30,231 nt of DNA from REEB95 sp050729835 (GCA_050729835.1 JBOHLS010000028.1:1-30231); one strand, 5' to 3'. Shown: positions 20,810 to 30,038, numbered from the stretch's first letter. A program made the numbers and translations. Notes: generated by a model not told the origin, from the sequence alone.

Positions 20810-22366
20810 ATGTCTGAACCTCGCCTTCGCCCGGTCCAGCGGGCGCTGCTTTCGGTTTCCGACAAGGCCGGCCTCATACCCTTCGCCCAGGCGCTCGCGC
20901 GGCACAAGGTCGCCCTCGTCTCGACGGGCGGCACCGCCAAGGCCCTGGCCGATGCCGGCCTCAAGGTCGAAGAGGTCGCCGCAGTCACCCGGTTTCCCGA
21001 GCTGCTCGACGGCCGGCTCAAGACCCTGCATCCGGCGATCCACGGCGGCATCCTGGCCAAGCGCGGCGAACGCGCGCACATGGACGCGATCGCCCGGCAC
21101 GGCATCGCGCCGATCGACCTGGTCGTGGTCAATCTCTATCCCTTCGCCGCGACCGTCGCGCGCGGTGCGGCGTCCGACGATTGTGTCGAGAACATCGACA
21201 TCGGCGGGCCGTCGCTGATCCGCGCCGCCGCCAAGAACCACGCCGACGTCGCGGTGGCAACCGACCCGGCCGATTACGACGCCATCGTCCGCGAGCTCGA
21301 TGCGCACAAGGGTGCGACGACGCTGGAGCTGCGCGGCGCGCTGGCACAGCGCGCCTTCGCCCGCACCGCGGCCTATGACGCCGAGATCGCCTGGTGGCTG
21401 GCGCGCCAGGCGGGCGATGAATTCCCCGAGGCGCTGATCCTGGCGGCGGCGCGCAAGCAGCTGTTGCGCTATGGCGAGAATCCGCACCAGCACGCGGCGT
21501 TCTACGTCGGCGGCGCGGCGCGCAAGAGCGTTGCCACGGCGCATCAGCTCCAGGGCAAGGAGCTCAGTTACAACAACCTCAACGACACCGACGCCGCCTT
21601 CGAACTGGCGGCCGAATTCGCCGAGCCGGCGGTAGTCATCGTCAAGCACGCCAATCCGTGCGGCGCCGCCGTCGGCGACAGTCTCCGCGCCGCCTGGGAC
21701 AAGGCGCTGGCCACCGACCCGACGAGCGCCTTCGGCGGCATCGTCGCCGTCAACCGGCCGCTCGACGCGGCGACCGCCGAGGCGATTGGCACGCTGTTCA
21801 TGGAAGTGGTGATCGCGCCGGCGGTCGAGGACGCGGCGCTCGCCGTGCTCAAGAAGAAGGTCGCGCTGCGCGTGCTGACCACCGGTGGCATGTCCGATCC
21901 GGCCGAGGCAGGCGTCACGCTCAAGTCGCTGGCCGGCGGCTATCTGCTGCAGTCGCGCGACGCCGGCCGCGTCTCCGAGAACCAGCTCAAGACCGTGACC
22001 AAGCGGGCGCCGGGCCGCCAGGAGATCGCCGACCTCGTCTTCGCCTTCCGCGTCTGCAAATACGTCAAGTCGAACGCCATCGTCTTCGTCAAAGACGGCG
22101 CCACGGTCGGCATCGGCGCCGGACAGATGAGCCGGGTCGACGCGGCGCGCGTCGCGGCGCAGAAGGGCGGCGCCGCGACCAAGGGGGCGGTGGTGGCGAG
22201 CGACGCGTTCTTCCCGTTCGCCGACGGCCTCGAAACCGCGATAGCAGCCGGCGCCACCGCGGCGATCCAGCCCGGCGGCTCGGTGCGCGATAACGAAGTC
22301 ATCGCGGTGGCCGACAAGGCCGGAATCGCCATGGTCTTCACCGGCATGCGGCATTTCCGGCATTGA
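20810..22366 (+). CDS. purH: bifunctional AICAR transformylase/IMP cyclohydrolase
   Basis: PurH performs the last two steps of IMP synthesis: formylation of AICAR with 10-formyl-THF, then ring closure. The 518-residue protein has the MGS-like IMP cyclohydrolase domain first (ALLSVSDKAGLIPFAQALARH, STGGTAKALADAG, VENIDIGGPSLIRAAAKNH). The transformylase domain follows, with LRYGENPHQHAAFY, GKELSYNNLNDTDAA and the catalytic pair Lys279-His280 in KHANPCG. The end, AGATAAIQPGGSVRDNEVIAVADKAGIAMVFTGMRHFRH, is the complete family C-terminus. Length is normal. Confidence 0.97.
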   Translation: MSEPRLRPVQRALLSVSDKAGLIPFAQALARHKVALVSTGGTAKALADAGLKVEEVAAVTRFPELLDGRLKTLHPAIHGGILAKRGERAHMDAIARHGIAPIDLVVVNLYPFAATVARGAASDDCVENIDIGGPSLIRAAAKNHADVAVATDPADYDAIVRELDAHKGATTLELRGALAQRAFARTAAYDAEIAWWLARQAGDEFPEALILAAARKQLLRYGENPHQHAAFYVGGAARKSVATAHQLQGKELSYNNLNDTDAAFELAAEFAEPAVVIVKHANPCGAAVGDSLRAAWDKALATDPTSAFGGIVAVNRPLDAATAEAIGTLFMEVVIAPAVEDAALAVLKKKVALRVLTTGGMSDPAEAGVTLKSLAGGYLLQSRDAGRVSENQLKTVTKRAPGRQEIADLVFAFRVCKYVKSNAIVFVKDGATVGIGAGQMSRVDAARVAAQKGGAATKGAVVASDAFFPFADGLETAIAAGATAAIQPGGSVRDNEVIAVADKAGIAMVFTGMRHFRH

Positions 22367-22437
22367 TTCGACCGGGCATCGCCGTTCACGAGAAAGGCAT
22401 GGGCTCGGGGTGCGCGCTTCGCCCGATTCCGGCGCGC

Positions 22438-22466
22438 TTGTTCCCGCCTGCCGGGGTTCATAAACT
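22438..22466 (+). promoter_or_regulatory. possible promoter of acs
   Basis: TTGTTC (22438-22443), a 17-bp spacer and TAAACT (22461-22466) lie 31 bp before the acs start, in the 131-bp gap after purH. Both hexamers are imperfect. Confidence 0.3.
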
Positions 22467-22497
22467 CAACGCAAAACGAACCCTTCGGGAGAGCGCC

Positions 22498-24444
<1,947 letters not shown>

Positions 24445-24448
24445 GGCG

Positions 24449-25102
24449 CTAAGGCTGCCGCGCGAAAGCGACGCCGATCATGGCGTCGCGGCTGACCAGC
24501 GCCGCGAGCTTCTCCTCGCCCCAGCCGTCGGTGCCGGCGGGCCGCTGCGGCAGCACCAGATAGCGCATGTCGGCGGTCGAATCGTGGATGCGGAGTTTGA
24601 CCCCATCCGCCACCGTCGTGCCAAATTCCCGCAGCACGGCGCGCGGCTCGCGCACCGCGCGGCTGCGGTAGTTGCGGCTCTTGTACCAATCGGGCGGCAG
24701 ACCCAGCACCATGCGCGGATAGCACGAGCACAAGGTGCAGACGACCAGGTTATGGACTGACACCGTGTTCTCCACTACGAACAAGCGCGTCGTGCCCATG
24801 TCGACGCCGAAATCGCGCACCGCTTCAGTGCCGTCGGCCACCAGCCGCGCCTTGAAGGCGGGATCGATCCAGGCGCGGGCGACGATCCGGGCGCCCAGCG
24901 CCTCGCCGCGCGCATCCATTGCCTCGATGGCGCGCTGAATCTCGGCCGGCGACACGATGCCCTTGTCGATCAGCAGCTCGCGCACCGCGATCTCCATGAT
25001 CTGATAGTGGCCGAGCGTGTCGTCGGTATCCGGCCGCGGTGGATGGCGGTGGGAGTGCGCGCGGTCGTGGTGGTCGTGCGCGGGGCCTTGCGGATCACTC
25101 AT
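24449..25102 (-). CDS. nitrile hydratase alpha / thiocyanate hydrolase gamma-like subunit (Co type)
   Basis: This metal-binding subunit has 217 residues. The ligand motif VCTLCSC (Cys122, Cys125, Ser126, Cys127) has Thr at the second position, as in cobalt rather than iron enzymes. In characterised family members two of the Cys are oxidised to sulfenic and sulfinic acids. The following CYPRMVLGLPPDWYKSRNYRSRAVREPRAVL matches the alpha-subunit core, although the Arg-Met after Pro differs from the Trp-Pro I expect in ordinary nitrile hydratases. The N-terminus is His-rich (six His in residues 9-20), possibly for metal acquisition. It is the last of three genes with 4-nt overlaps. The substrate may be a nitrile or thiocyanate; the sequence alone does not decide. 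Confidence 0.88.
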   Translation of the reverse strand: MSDPQGPAHDHHDRAHSHRHPPRPDTDDTLGHYQIMEIAVRELLIDKGIVSPAEIQRAIEAMDARGEALGARIVARAWIDPAFKARLVADGTEAVRDFGVDMGTTRLFVVENTVSVHNLVVCTLCSCYPRMVLGLPPDWYKSRNYRSRAVREPRAVLREFGTTVADGVKLRIHDSTADMRYLVLPQRPAGTDGWGEEKLAALVSRDAMIGVAFARQP

Positions 25103-25425
25103 CGGCCGTCGCCCAAGGGTTCGAGCCAGTGCTGGAAGATTTCGACGTCGAGCGTGTCGGCCTCGTTGCCGACGTAATCCGGCCAGATTTCGCGCTGGCG
25201 GAAGCGCACGCGGTAGAGCGGCTGCGCCGGCAGGCCGGAGCGGTTGTAGGCCAGCTCCTCGGGATTGGGGAACGGCCCGAGCGCGTGCACCACCGTGCCG
25301 CGATGGCCGCGGATGTACCATGGCGTGCGGATGTGGCCGGGCGGATAGGCCTGGCGCACGGCGACCGCGTCGCCGGGTTTGAAGCGGGCGGAAACGGCGG
25401 CGTTGGCGGCGGCGCGGCCGCTCAT
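25099..25425 (-). CDS. nitrile hydratase beta C-terminal domain / thiocyanate hydrolase alpha-like subunit
   Basis: This 108-residue SH3-like barrel corresponds to the C-terminal half of the nitrile hydratase beta subunit. FKPGDAVAVRQAYPPGHIRTPWYIRGHRGTVV and PLYRVRFRQREIWPDY are the standard beta-subunit segments, including the Arg-rich RTPWYIRG stretch that lines the metal site. In classical enzymes this is fused to the helical N-terminal half; here the two are separate genes. The start overlaps the stop of the N-half gene (ATGA), and its stop overlaps the start of the alpha gene. Confidence 0.85.
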   Translation of the reverse strand: MSGRAAANAAVSARFKPGDAVAVRQAYPPGHIRTPWYIRGHRGTVVHALGPFPNPEELAYNRSGLPAQPLYRVRFRQREIWPDYVGNEADTLDVEIFQHWLEPLGDGR

Positions 25426-25742
25426 TTGCGGACGCCCTCGCGCCGCGCGATTTCCGCCATCTTGCGGCCGAGTTCGTCGGCGGTCAGAACCCCGTGCTGC
25501 AGCAACGTATTGGCGATGGCCGAGATCCAACGCTCGTAATAGGTCATGCGCTCGTAGGCGTCGGGTGGCAGCGCTTCGATGTTCTTGCGCATCTCGTCAA
25601 CCCGCAAATGGCCCTTGGACGCCAGCAGCACGTTGAGCGCGTCGACGCGTTTTTCCCAGAAGGCATAGTCGTGCTCGGTCTTTTCGACCGGTCCGGCCGG
25701 CAGCCCGCCCATGTCGTGATGGCCGCGAATCGGCTCGCGCAT
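25422..25742 (-). CDS. nitrile hydratase beta N-terminal domain / thiocyanate hydrolase beta-like subunit
   Basis: This 106-residue helical protein is equivalent to the N-terminal half of nitrile hydratase beta. HHDMGGLPAGPV is the family opening, followed by YAFWEKRVDALNVLLASKGHLRVDEMRKNIEALPPDAYERMTYYERWISAIANTLLQHGVLTADELGRKM. It is the promoter-proximal gene of the operon. No P14K/NhlE-type cobalt chaperone or amidase is visible in the window. ATG 25742 is chosen because the conserved HDMGG begins ten residues later. Confidence 0.85.
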   Translation of the reverse strand: MREPIRGHHDMGGLPAGPVEKTEHDYAFWEKRVDALNVLLASKGHLRVDEMRKNIEALPPDAYERMTYYERWISAIANTLLQHGVLTADELGRKMAEIARREGVRK

Positions 25743-25778
25743 GCGGGCGATTATTGCTCGCGATCCCCGGACCGGCAA

Positions 25779-25826
25779 GGCGGGTAAGGATCGCTTAATC
25801 CTTCGGCCACACCGGTAAACCCGCCA
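25779..25826. promoter_or_regulatory. nested inverted repeats in the divergent promoter region
   Basis: GGCGGGT (25779-25785) pairs with ACCCGCC (25820-25826), and inside it AAGGAT (25786-25791) pairs with ATCCTT (25798-25803). The structure fills much of the 103-bp gap between the nitrile-hydratase-like operon and the divergent unknown gene, and ends 19 bp before the latter. It could be an operator or a leader hairpin. Confidence 0.3.
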
Positions 25827-25845
25827 TTTACCATTTTCGGCGAGG

Positions 25846-27177
25846 ATGAAACTGATTGTCCCAGGGCGATCTGCCGCCCAACCGGGGAGCGCCGTGCCCG
25901 CCGACGACACCGATTCCGCGCTTTCGAACGCCGGCCCCGCGACCGCCGCGCCGCGGCCGAACGGGCCACGTGTTCCGACGCTGTGCCGGCTGACCTGTCA
26001 CGCCTTCGAGGCGTTCCTAACCAACGGCGCCGACGACCCGCGCCTGCCGGGATTGATCCCGCGCGCCATGATTGGGCCGTGGTGGAATGCGGTCACCGCG
26101 CTGTGCGCCGACGAGTTCGCGCGCTTCGAGCAGAGGCTCAAGACCATCATCGGCACCGGCGAATTCGAGGAAGCCGACCAGCTCGCCGTCGAGCTGCAAC
26201 AGGCCGCCATCGGCTGGAACCAGAGCGTGCTGGCGGCAATCGGACAGCCCTCGGCCGATCCCGCGATTGCCGCCGTCGCCGCCGATCCCCTGCTCGTCGC
26301 CGATTTGCGCGAAGTCGCCCACATCCTGCCGATCGCCGCGCCGCTCCGCTCGCAGCTGGCACTCACCTTCTCGCTGCTGGCCGAGGACGGCCAGATGGAA
26401 GGCCTCCGCGTCTTCGACCTGTCGCACGACACGGTCAGCATGCTGCGCCAGCAATACCAGACTTTCGCCGAGATGATTGGCCCCGATGCGATTTATTTCG
26501 CGCTCGCGCTGGCCAACCGCATGGCGCGCCCGTGGCAGATCCTGCTGGTGGCGCGGGCGCTGGCCTGGCGGCCGCGCGATCCCCGCTCGCGCCACGCCGA
26601 ATTCGAACTCGTGGCGCGGCGTCTGGTGCTCGAACTGAAGCGCATGGCCGGCGCGATCGTCGCTCTGGCGCGGCAGGACGACGTCGCCAGCGCCATGCCG
26701 GACATCAAGACCCTGACCGCGCGTTATTTCGACGGCGTCGACGGATTGACCGGTATCGTTGGCCCGGCGCTCGCCGGCGAGGGCGATGCGGCGTGGAACG
26801 CCCTGGGCGAGGCTCGCACGGTCCTTGCAGCGGCCTTCGACCGCGGCTTCAATGAGCGGGTCGCGGCCCTGGTCTTGCGCGCCGACGAAGCCGACGCCGA
26901 GCCGGCGATTCCGGCGGCGGAGTTCCTCGCCGTCGTCATCGAAAACGGCCCGCGCTATGGCTTCGCCGGCGAAGCGCGCGAGTGCCGCGAGCGGCTCGAG
27001 CGTGCAATCGAGGCCAAGACCAAGGCGATCACCGCCGCACCGCAGACCGCGCCGAACTTCGCCGCCCAGGCGCGCCTCTACGGGCTGCTGCGCGTCACCG
27101 AGATCATGTTCAAGGACGCCCAGGGCGCGCGGCTGGCACGCAACCTGCGCATGGCCCGGCAGGTCTCCGCCGCCTAG
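25846..27177 (+). CDS. conserved-type hypothetical protein, alpha-helical
   Basis: This 443-residue protein is not recognised. After a disordered Pro/Ala-rich N-terminus of about 50 residues it appears almost entirely helical, with no signal peptide or convincing membrane span. Notable stretches are LTCHAFEAFLTNGADDPRLPGLIPRAMIGPWW (60-80 region), YFALALANRMARPWQILLVARAL, and a C-terminal RLYGLLRVTEIMFKDAQGARLARNLRMARQV. No catalytic or nucleotide-binding motif is seen. A GTG at 25894 with GGGGAG six bases upstream is a good alternative start that removes 16 residues. The stop TAG lies within the CTAG at the left edge of the MITE. Confidence 0.75.
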   Translation: MKLIVPGRSAAQPGSAVPADDTDSALSNAGPATAAPRPNGPRVPTLCRLTCHAFEAFLTNGADDPRLPGLIPRAMIGPWWNAVTALCADEFARFEQRLKTIIGTGEFEEADQLAVELQQAAIGWNQSVLAAIGQPSADPAIAAVAADPLLVADLREVAHILPIAAPLRSQLALTFSLLAEDGQMEGLRVFDLSHDTVSMLRQQYQTFAEMIGPDAIYFALALANRMARPWQILLVARALAWRPRDPRSRHAEFELVARRLVLELKRMAGAIVALARQDDVASAMPDIKTLTARYFDGVDGLTGIVGPALAGEGDAAWNALGEARTVLAAAFDRGFNERVAALVLRADEADAEPAIPAAEFLAVVIENGPRYGFAGEARECRERLERAIEAKTKAITAAPQTAPNFAAQARLYGLLRVTEIMFKDAQGARLARNLRMARQVSAA

Positions 27178-27329
27178 CAGGCTGTTGAAAAACGTTTTTG
27201 GACACGCGCCGAAGCAACTTTGATTCGCGGTTCTGCCCCCACGCGCACGATTGATTCGCACCGTCGGCCGTATCGATTCTTTTGTTTCGCGCACATCGTT
27301 TAACCCTGACTTTTTCAACAGCCTGCTAG
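27174..27329. mobile_element. 156-bp MITE with 19-bp perfect terminal inverted repeats
   Basis: CTAGCAGGCTGTTGAAAAA (27174-27192) is exactly mirrored at 27311-27329. The 118 bp between hold no open frame, as expected for a non-autonomous element. The outer CTAG on both sides may be a duplicated 4-bp target rather than part of the repeat. GCAGGCTGTTGAAAAA is a familiar IS terminal sequence, resembling IS1182-type or related ends. It supplies or preserves the stop codon of the upstream gene. No matching transposase is in the window. Confidence 0.8.
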
Positions 27330-27408
27330 CGCGGCGAGCGAATCGCCCGCGCTTGACCGTCGCGCGCGATGCCATTAGGCAAGGCACCAAACCGACGGGA
27401 GCGGCTTC

Positions 27409-28305
27409 ATGCAGATCGGATTTTGTGGCCTTGGGCGCATGGGTACGGCGATGGTCGCGCGCCTGCTCGATCAGGGACAGAAACCCGTCGTCTGGAATCG
27501 CAATCCCGACAAGACCAAGCCGCTGGCGGCCAAGGGCGCACGCCCAGCGGCGACGCCCGTCGAAGTCGCGGCGCAATCCGACATCGTGTTGTCGATCCTG
27601 CTCGACGAATCGGCGGTGCGCGCGGTCTATGACGGCACGGACGGCCTCTTCTCGGGCGCCGTCAAGAGCAAGCTCTTCGTCGACATGAGCACGGTCGCAC
27701 CGACCCTGCCGCAGGAGCTGGCGCAACGCGCTCGCGCCAAGGGCGCCGGGTTCCTCGAATGCCCGGTTGGCGGCACCGTCGGGCCGGCGCGCGAGGGCCG
27801 GCTGATCGGCATGGTCGGCGGCGAAGAAGCGGATTTCGCGCGCGCCAAGCCGGTGCTCGACCTGCTTTGCCGCCGGGTCGACCGCCTCGGCCCCAACGGC
27901 GCCGGCGCGGCGATGAAGCTCGCGATCAACCTGCCGCTGTGCATCTATTGGGAGGCGCTCGGCGAGGCGATTTCACTGACCAGCGGCTTCAAGATTCCGC
28001 CGGCCAAGATGATGGAAATCTTCGGCGAGAGCTCGGGCGGCATCAACGGCCTCAAGGTGCGTGGGCCGGCGGTTGTCAAGGCGCTCGAGACCGGCGCGCG
28101 GCCGCCGGTCGGCTTCACCATCGACGGCGTGATCAAGGACATGAACATCATGACCGGCTGGGCCCGGCACCTTGGCTTCGAGCTGCCGGCGCTCGAGCGC
28201 GTGCGCGCCTCGTACCAGGCGGCGTCGCGCGCCGGCTGGGACCAGTCGGATAACTGCAGCGTCCTATTCTATCGCCTGGACGAGGCGAAGAAGGCGGTGC
28301 GCTAG
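27409..28305 (+). CDS. NAD(P)-dependent beta-hydroxyacid dehydrogenase (3-hydroxyisobutyrate dehydrogenase family)
   Basis: This 298-residue enzyme oxidises beta-hydroxyacids or reduces the corresponding semialdehydes. The N-terminal Rossmann domain starts GFCGLGRMG, with VVWNRNPDK after strand 2; the Asn-Arg there suggests NADP(H) use, as in glyoxylate/succinic semialdehyde reductases. Substrate motif CPVGGTVGPAREGRL, catalytic Lys170 with Asn174 in MKLAINL, and a C-terminal helical domain with FTIDGVIKDMNIM are all present. The exact substrate is open. It follows the MITE and has no same-strand partner. Confidence 0.87.
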   Translation: MQIGFCGLGRMGTAMVARLLDQGQKPVVWNRNPDKTKPLAAKGARPAATPVEVAAQSDIVLSILLDESAVRAVYDGTDGLFSGAVKSKLFVDMSTVAPTLPQELAQRARAKGAGFLECPVGGTVGPAREGRLIGMVGGEEADFARAKPVLDLLCRRVDRLGPNGAGAAMKLAINLPLCIYWEALGEAISLTSGFKIPPAKMMEIFGESSGGINGLKVRGPAVVKALETGARPPVGFTIDGVIKDMNIMTGWARHLGFELPALERVRASYQAASRAGWDQSDNCSVLFYRLDEAKKAVR

Positions 28306-28309
28306 CGGC

Positions 28310-28513
28310 TCATTCCGCGGCTTGCGGCGCCGCCGGTGGCTGCGACCGGGTCAGGAATTGCTCGGCGGCGCCGACGATGCCGCGCGGCATGAAAATGATG
28401 AAGGCCACCAGGAGCGCGCCGTAGATCGTGTTGGCGGCGCCGACGAAATGCGTGCCGAAGAGGACGCGCAGCCCCTCGGTCAGCAGGATGGTGAAGGCGG
28501 CGCCGAGCGGTTA
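28310..28513 (-). pseudogene. livM-like branched-chain amino acid ABC permease, C-terminal remnant
   Basis: On the minus strand, the frame from 28510 to the TGA at 28310-28312 reads PLGAAFTILLTEGLRVLFGTHF, then NTIYGALLVAFIIFMPRGIVGA and a Pro/Ala-rich tail. This is the typical C-terminus of LivM-type permeases. An in-frame stop lies directly upstream (28511-28513), at the point where the family would have a preceding Gly-Pro. More than 200 N-terminal residues are therefore missing. It is the stub of a liv operon removed by a deletion or rearrangement whose breakpoint is near 28512. Confidence 0.72.
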
Positions 28514-28532
28514 ACCGAAACTGGCGGTCGCT

Positions 28533-28561
28533 TGACAGCCTCGCGAAGCGGTCCAATATGG
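28533..28561 (+). promoter_or_regulatory. possible promoter of the gentisate dioxygenase-like gene
   Basis: A consensus TTGACA (28533-28538), a 17-bp spacer and AATATG (28556-28561) lie 40 bp before the start codon, just beyond the livM stub breakpoint. The -35 is perfect and the -10 weak. Confidence 0.4.
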
Positions 28562-28601
28562 CTCTCGTCGCGGTGCGGACGGACGGCAAGGGACGCGGGG
28601 C

Positions 28602-29672
28602 ATGGATAGCACGAGCGCCTTGGCGCACACGGTCAATCCGGCGAACGAGCGCGGCCGCGAGGGCTTCTATCAGCGCGCGAGCGGCCAGAATCTGGCGCCG
28701 CTGTGGCGCGTGCTCGGCGCGCTCGTCACCGACGAGCCGGTGTCGCCGGTCAAGGCGACGATCTGGCGGTACGCCGATGTGTGCCCCTATCTGATGGAGG
28801 CCTGCAAGCTCATCACCGCCGCCGAGGCGGAACGCCGCGTGATGATGCTCGAGAACCCCGGCCTCACCGGCCAGTCGCGGATCACGCACAGCCTGTTCGC
28901 CGGCCTGCAGATCATCCTGCCCGGCGAGGTCGCGCCCGCCCACCGTCACGTCGCTTCGGCGCTGCGCTTCATCATCGAAGGCAAGGACGCCTATACCGCG
29001 GTCGCCGGCGAGAAGACCTACATGCTGCCGGGCGATTTCGTGATCACGCCGTCGATGACCTGGCACGACCACGGCAACGAGGGCAATGGGCCGATGGTCT
29101 GGCTCGACGGGCTCGACGTGCCGATCGTCAACCTGATGGATGCGAGCTTCCGCGACGGCTATCCCGACGCTAACCATCCGGTGACCCGGCCTGAAGGCGC
29201 CGCCGAGGTTGAGTACGGCTACAACATGCTGCCGATCGATCACGAGCCGGGCGGCGCTCAAACCTCGCCGATCTTCAACTACCCTTATGCGCGGACGCGC
29301 GTAGGCCTCGACAAGCTGCGCCGCTTCCGCAAGCCCGACCCCTATGCCGGGTTCAAGATGAAGTTCATCAATCCGGTGACCGGCGGCTGGGCGATGCCGA
29401 CGATCTCGACCTGGATGCAGCTCGTTCCCAAGGGCTTCAAGACCCAGCCTTATCGCTCGACCGACAGCACGGTGTTCACTGTGGTCGAAGGCAGCGGCAC
29501 CAGCACCATCGGCGGCCAGCGCATCGATTGGCAGCCGCACGACATCTTCGTTGCGCCGAGCTGGCACTTCCAGGAGCACGGGGCCGTGGAGGACGCGGTG
29601 CTGTTCGGCTTCTCCGACCGCGTCTGCCAGGAAAAGCTCGGCTTCTTCCGCGAGCAGCGCGGCAACGGCTGA
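28602..29672 (+). CDS. gentisate 1,2-dioxygenase-like bicupin protein
   Basis: This 356-residue bicupin ring-cleavage dioxygenase opens gentisate (2,5-dihydroxybenzoate) to maleylpyruvate with Fe(II) and O2. The first cupin carries the metal ligands in APAHRHVASALRFIIEG (His114, His116) and WHDHGNEG (His155/His157). The second cupin (YRSTDSTVFTVVEGSGTSTIGGQRIDWQPHDIFVAPSWHFQEH) completes the bicupin. Salicylate 1,2-dioxygenase and 1-hydroxy-2-naphthoate dioxygenase share this fold, so the substrate is not certain. No maleylpyruvate isomerase or fumarylpyruvate hydrolase gene is adjacent. ATG 28602 follows a GGGACGCGGGGC stretch. Confidence 0.87.
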   Translation: MDSTSALAHTVNPANERGREGFYQRASGQNLAPLWRVLGALVTDEPVSPVKATIWRYADVCPYLMEACKLITAAEAERRVMMLENPGLTGQSRITHSLFAGLQIILPGEVAPAHRHVASALRFIIEGKDAYTAVAGEKTYMLPGDFVITPSMTWHDHGNEGNGPMVWLDGLDVPIVNLMDASFRDGYPDANHPVTRPEGAAEVEYGYNMLPIDHEPGGAQTSPIFNYPYARTRVGLDKLRRFRKPDPYAGFKMKFINPVTGGWAMPTISTWMQLVPKGFKTQPYRSTDSTVFTVVEGSGTSTIGGQRIDWQPHDIFVAPSWHFQEHGAVEDAVLFGFSDRVCQEKLGFFREQRGNG

Positions 29673-29740
29673 GCCACGCCGGCAAGCGCAAAAAAGCCGC
29701 GTCCGGGCGGGGCGGGGCCTTGGTCGTGAATCCGGCGCGC

Positions 29741-29926
29741 TTATTGGATCGGGAACGGCACCAGGCAGGGAACGTTGCCCGTGCAGACGGCTTGCGCGGT
29801 TTCGCCCCAGTTCATCGCGATCTGGGTCTCGATGCGTTGCGCGACCGCCGGCTTGATCGGATGACTCGCCAGCATCGCAGTCGCGATCAGCAAGGCACAA
29901 ACGACGTTCCACAACTCGTTCGGCAC
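29741..29926 (-). CDS. small putative secreted protein
   Basis: This 61-residue ORF from a GTG at 29926 has a hydrophobic segment (VVCALLIATAMLA) and a plausible signal-peptidase site after Ala-Val-Ala near residue 29. The predicted mature peptide of about 32 residues has two Cys (CTGNVPC) that could form a disulfide. The mature part has a varied, protein-like composition unlike shadow frames in this GC-rich DNA. No family is recognised. It stands alone between the convergent dioxygenase gene and an intergenic region. Confidence 0.45.
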   Translation of the reverse strand: MPNELWNVVCALLIATAMLASHPIKPAVAQRIETQIAMNWGETAQAVCTGNVPCLVPFPIQ

Positions 29927-29946
29927 GTTCGGTTCCCATCGAATCC

Positions 29947-29967
29947 CGGCCGGCGTTCTGCCGGCCG
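29947..29967. other. hairpin in the 3' intergenic region
   Basis: CGGCCGGC (29947-29954), loop gttct, and GCCGGCCG (29960-29967) form a perfect 8-bp stem with no T tract. It lies about 20 bp upstream of the small secreted protein's start on the minus strand. The rest of 29968-30108 shows no ORF or RNA gene; only the TTAA-type site below stands out. Confidence 0.4.
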
Positions 29968-30023
29968 ACGCATCCTGCCGCCCAGGAATAACCGGCGCCG
30001 GTTAACCCTCGATTGAAGCATGC

Positions 30024-30038
30024 TTAAAAGACGATTAA
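30024..30038. promoter_or_regulatory. CtrA-like site TTAA-N7-TTAA
   Basis: TTAA (30024-30027), seven bases, then TTAA (30035-30038) match the core consensus of the alphaproteobacterial cell-cycle regulator CtrA. A further TTAAC is at 30003. The site is about 100 bp upstream of the small secreted protein gene on the minus strand. Two TTAA words at this spacing are uncommon in GC-rich DNA, but the trailing C of the full motif is absent. Confidence 0.3.

Noticed and set aside
20573..22363. 596-aa minus-strand ORF opposite purH
   Set aside because: Composition is that of an antisense shadow, and purH on the plus strand is complete with its motifs.
22363..22497. N-terminal extension of acs starting inside purH
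   Set aside because: Acs homologues begin at the Met at 22498, which has a ribosome binding site; the extension is unconserved in character.
27174..27329. CRISPR-like or terminator reading of the paired repeats
   Set aside because: There are only two copies, in inverted orientation and 118 bp apart, so a MITE explains them better.
28302..29939. 545-aa minus-strand ORF opposite the dioxygenase
   Set aside because: Shadow frame with no family features; the dioxygenase on the plus strand has its His ligands. The real livM remnant at 28310-28513 reads in a different minus-strand frame and does not extend into this ORF.
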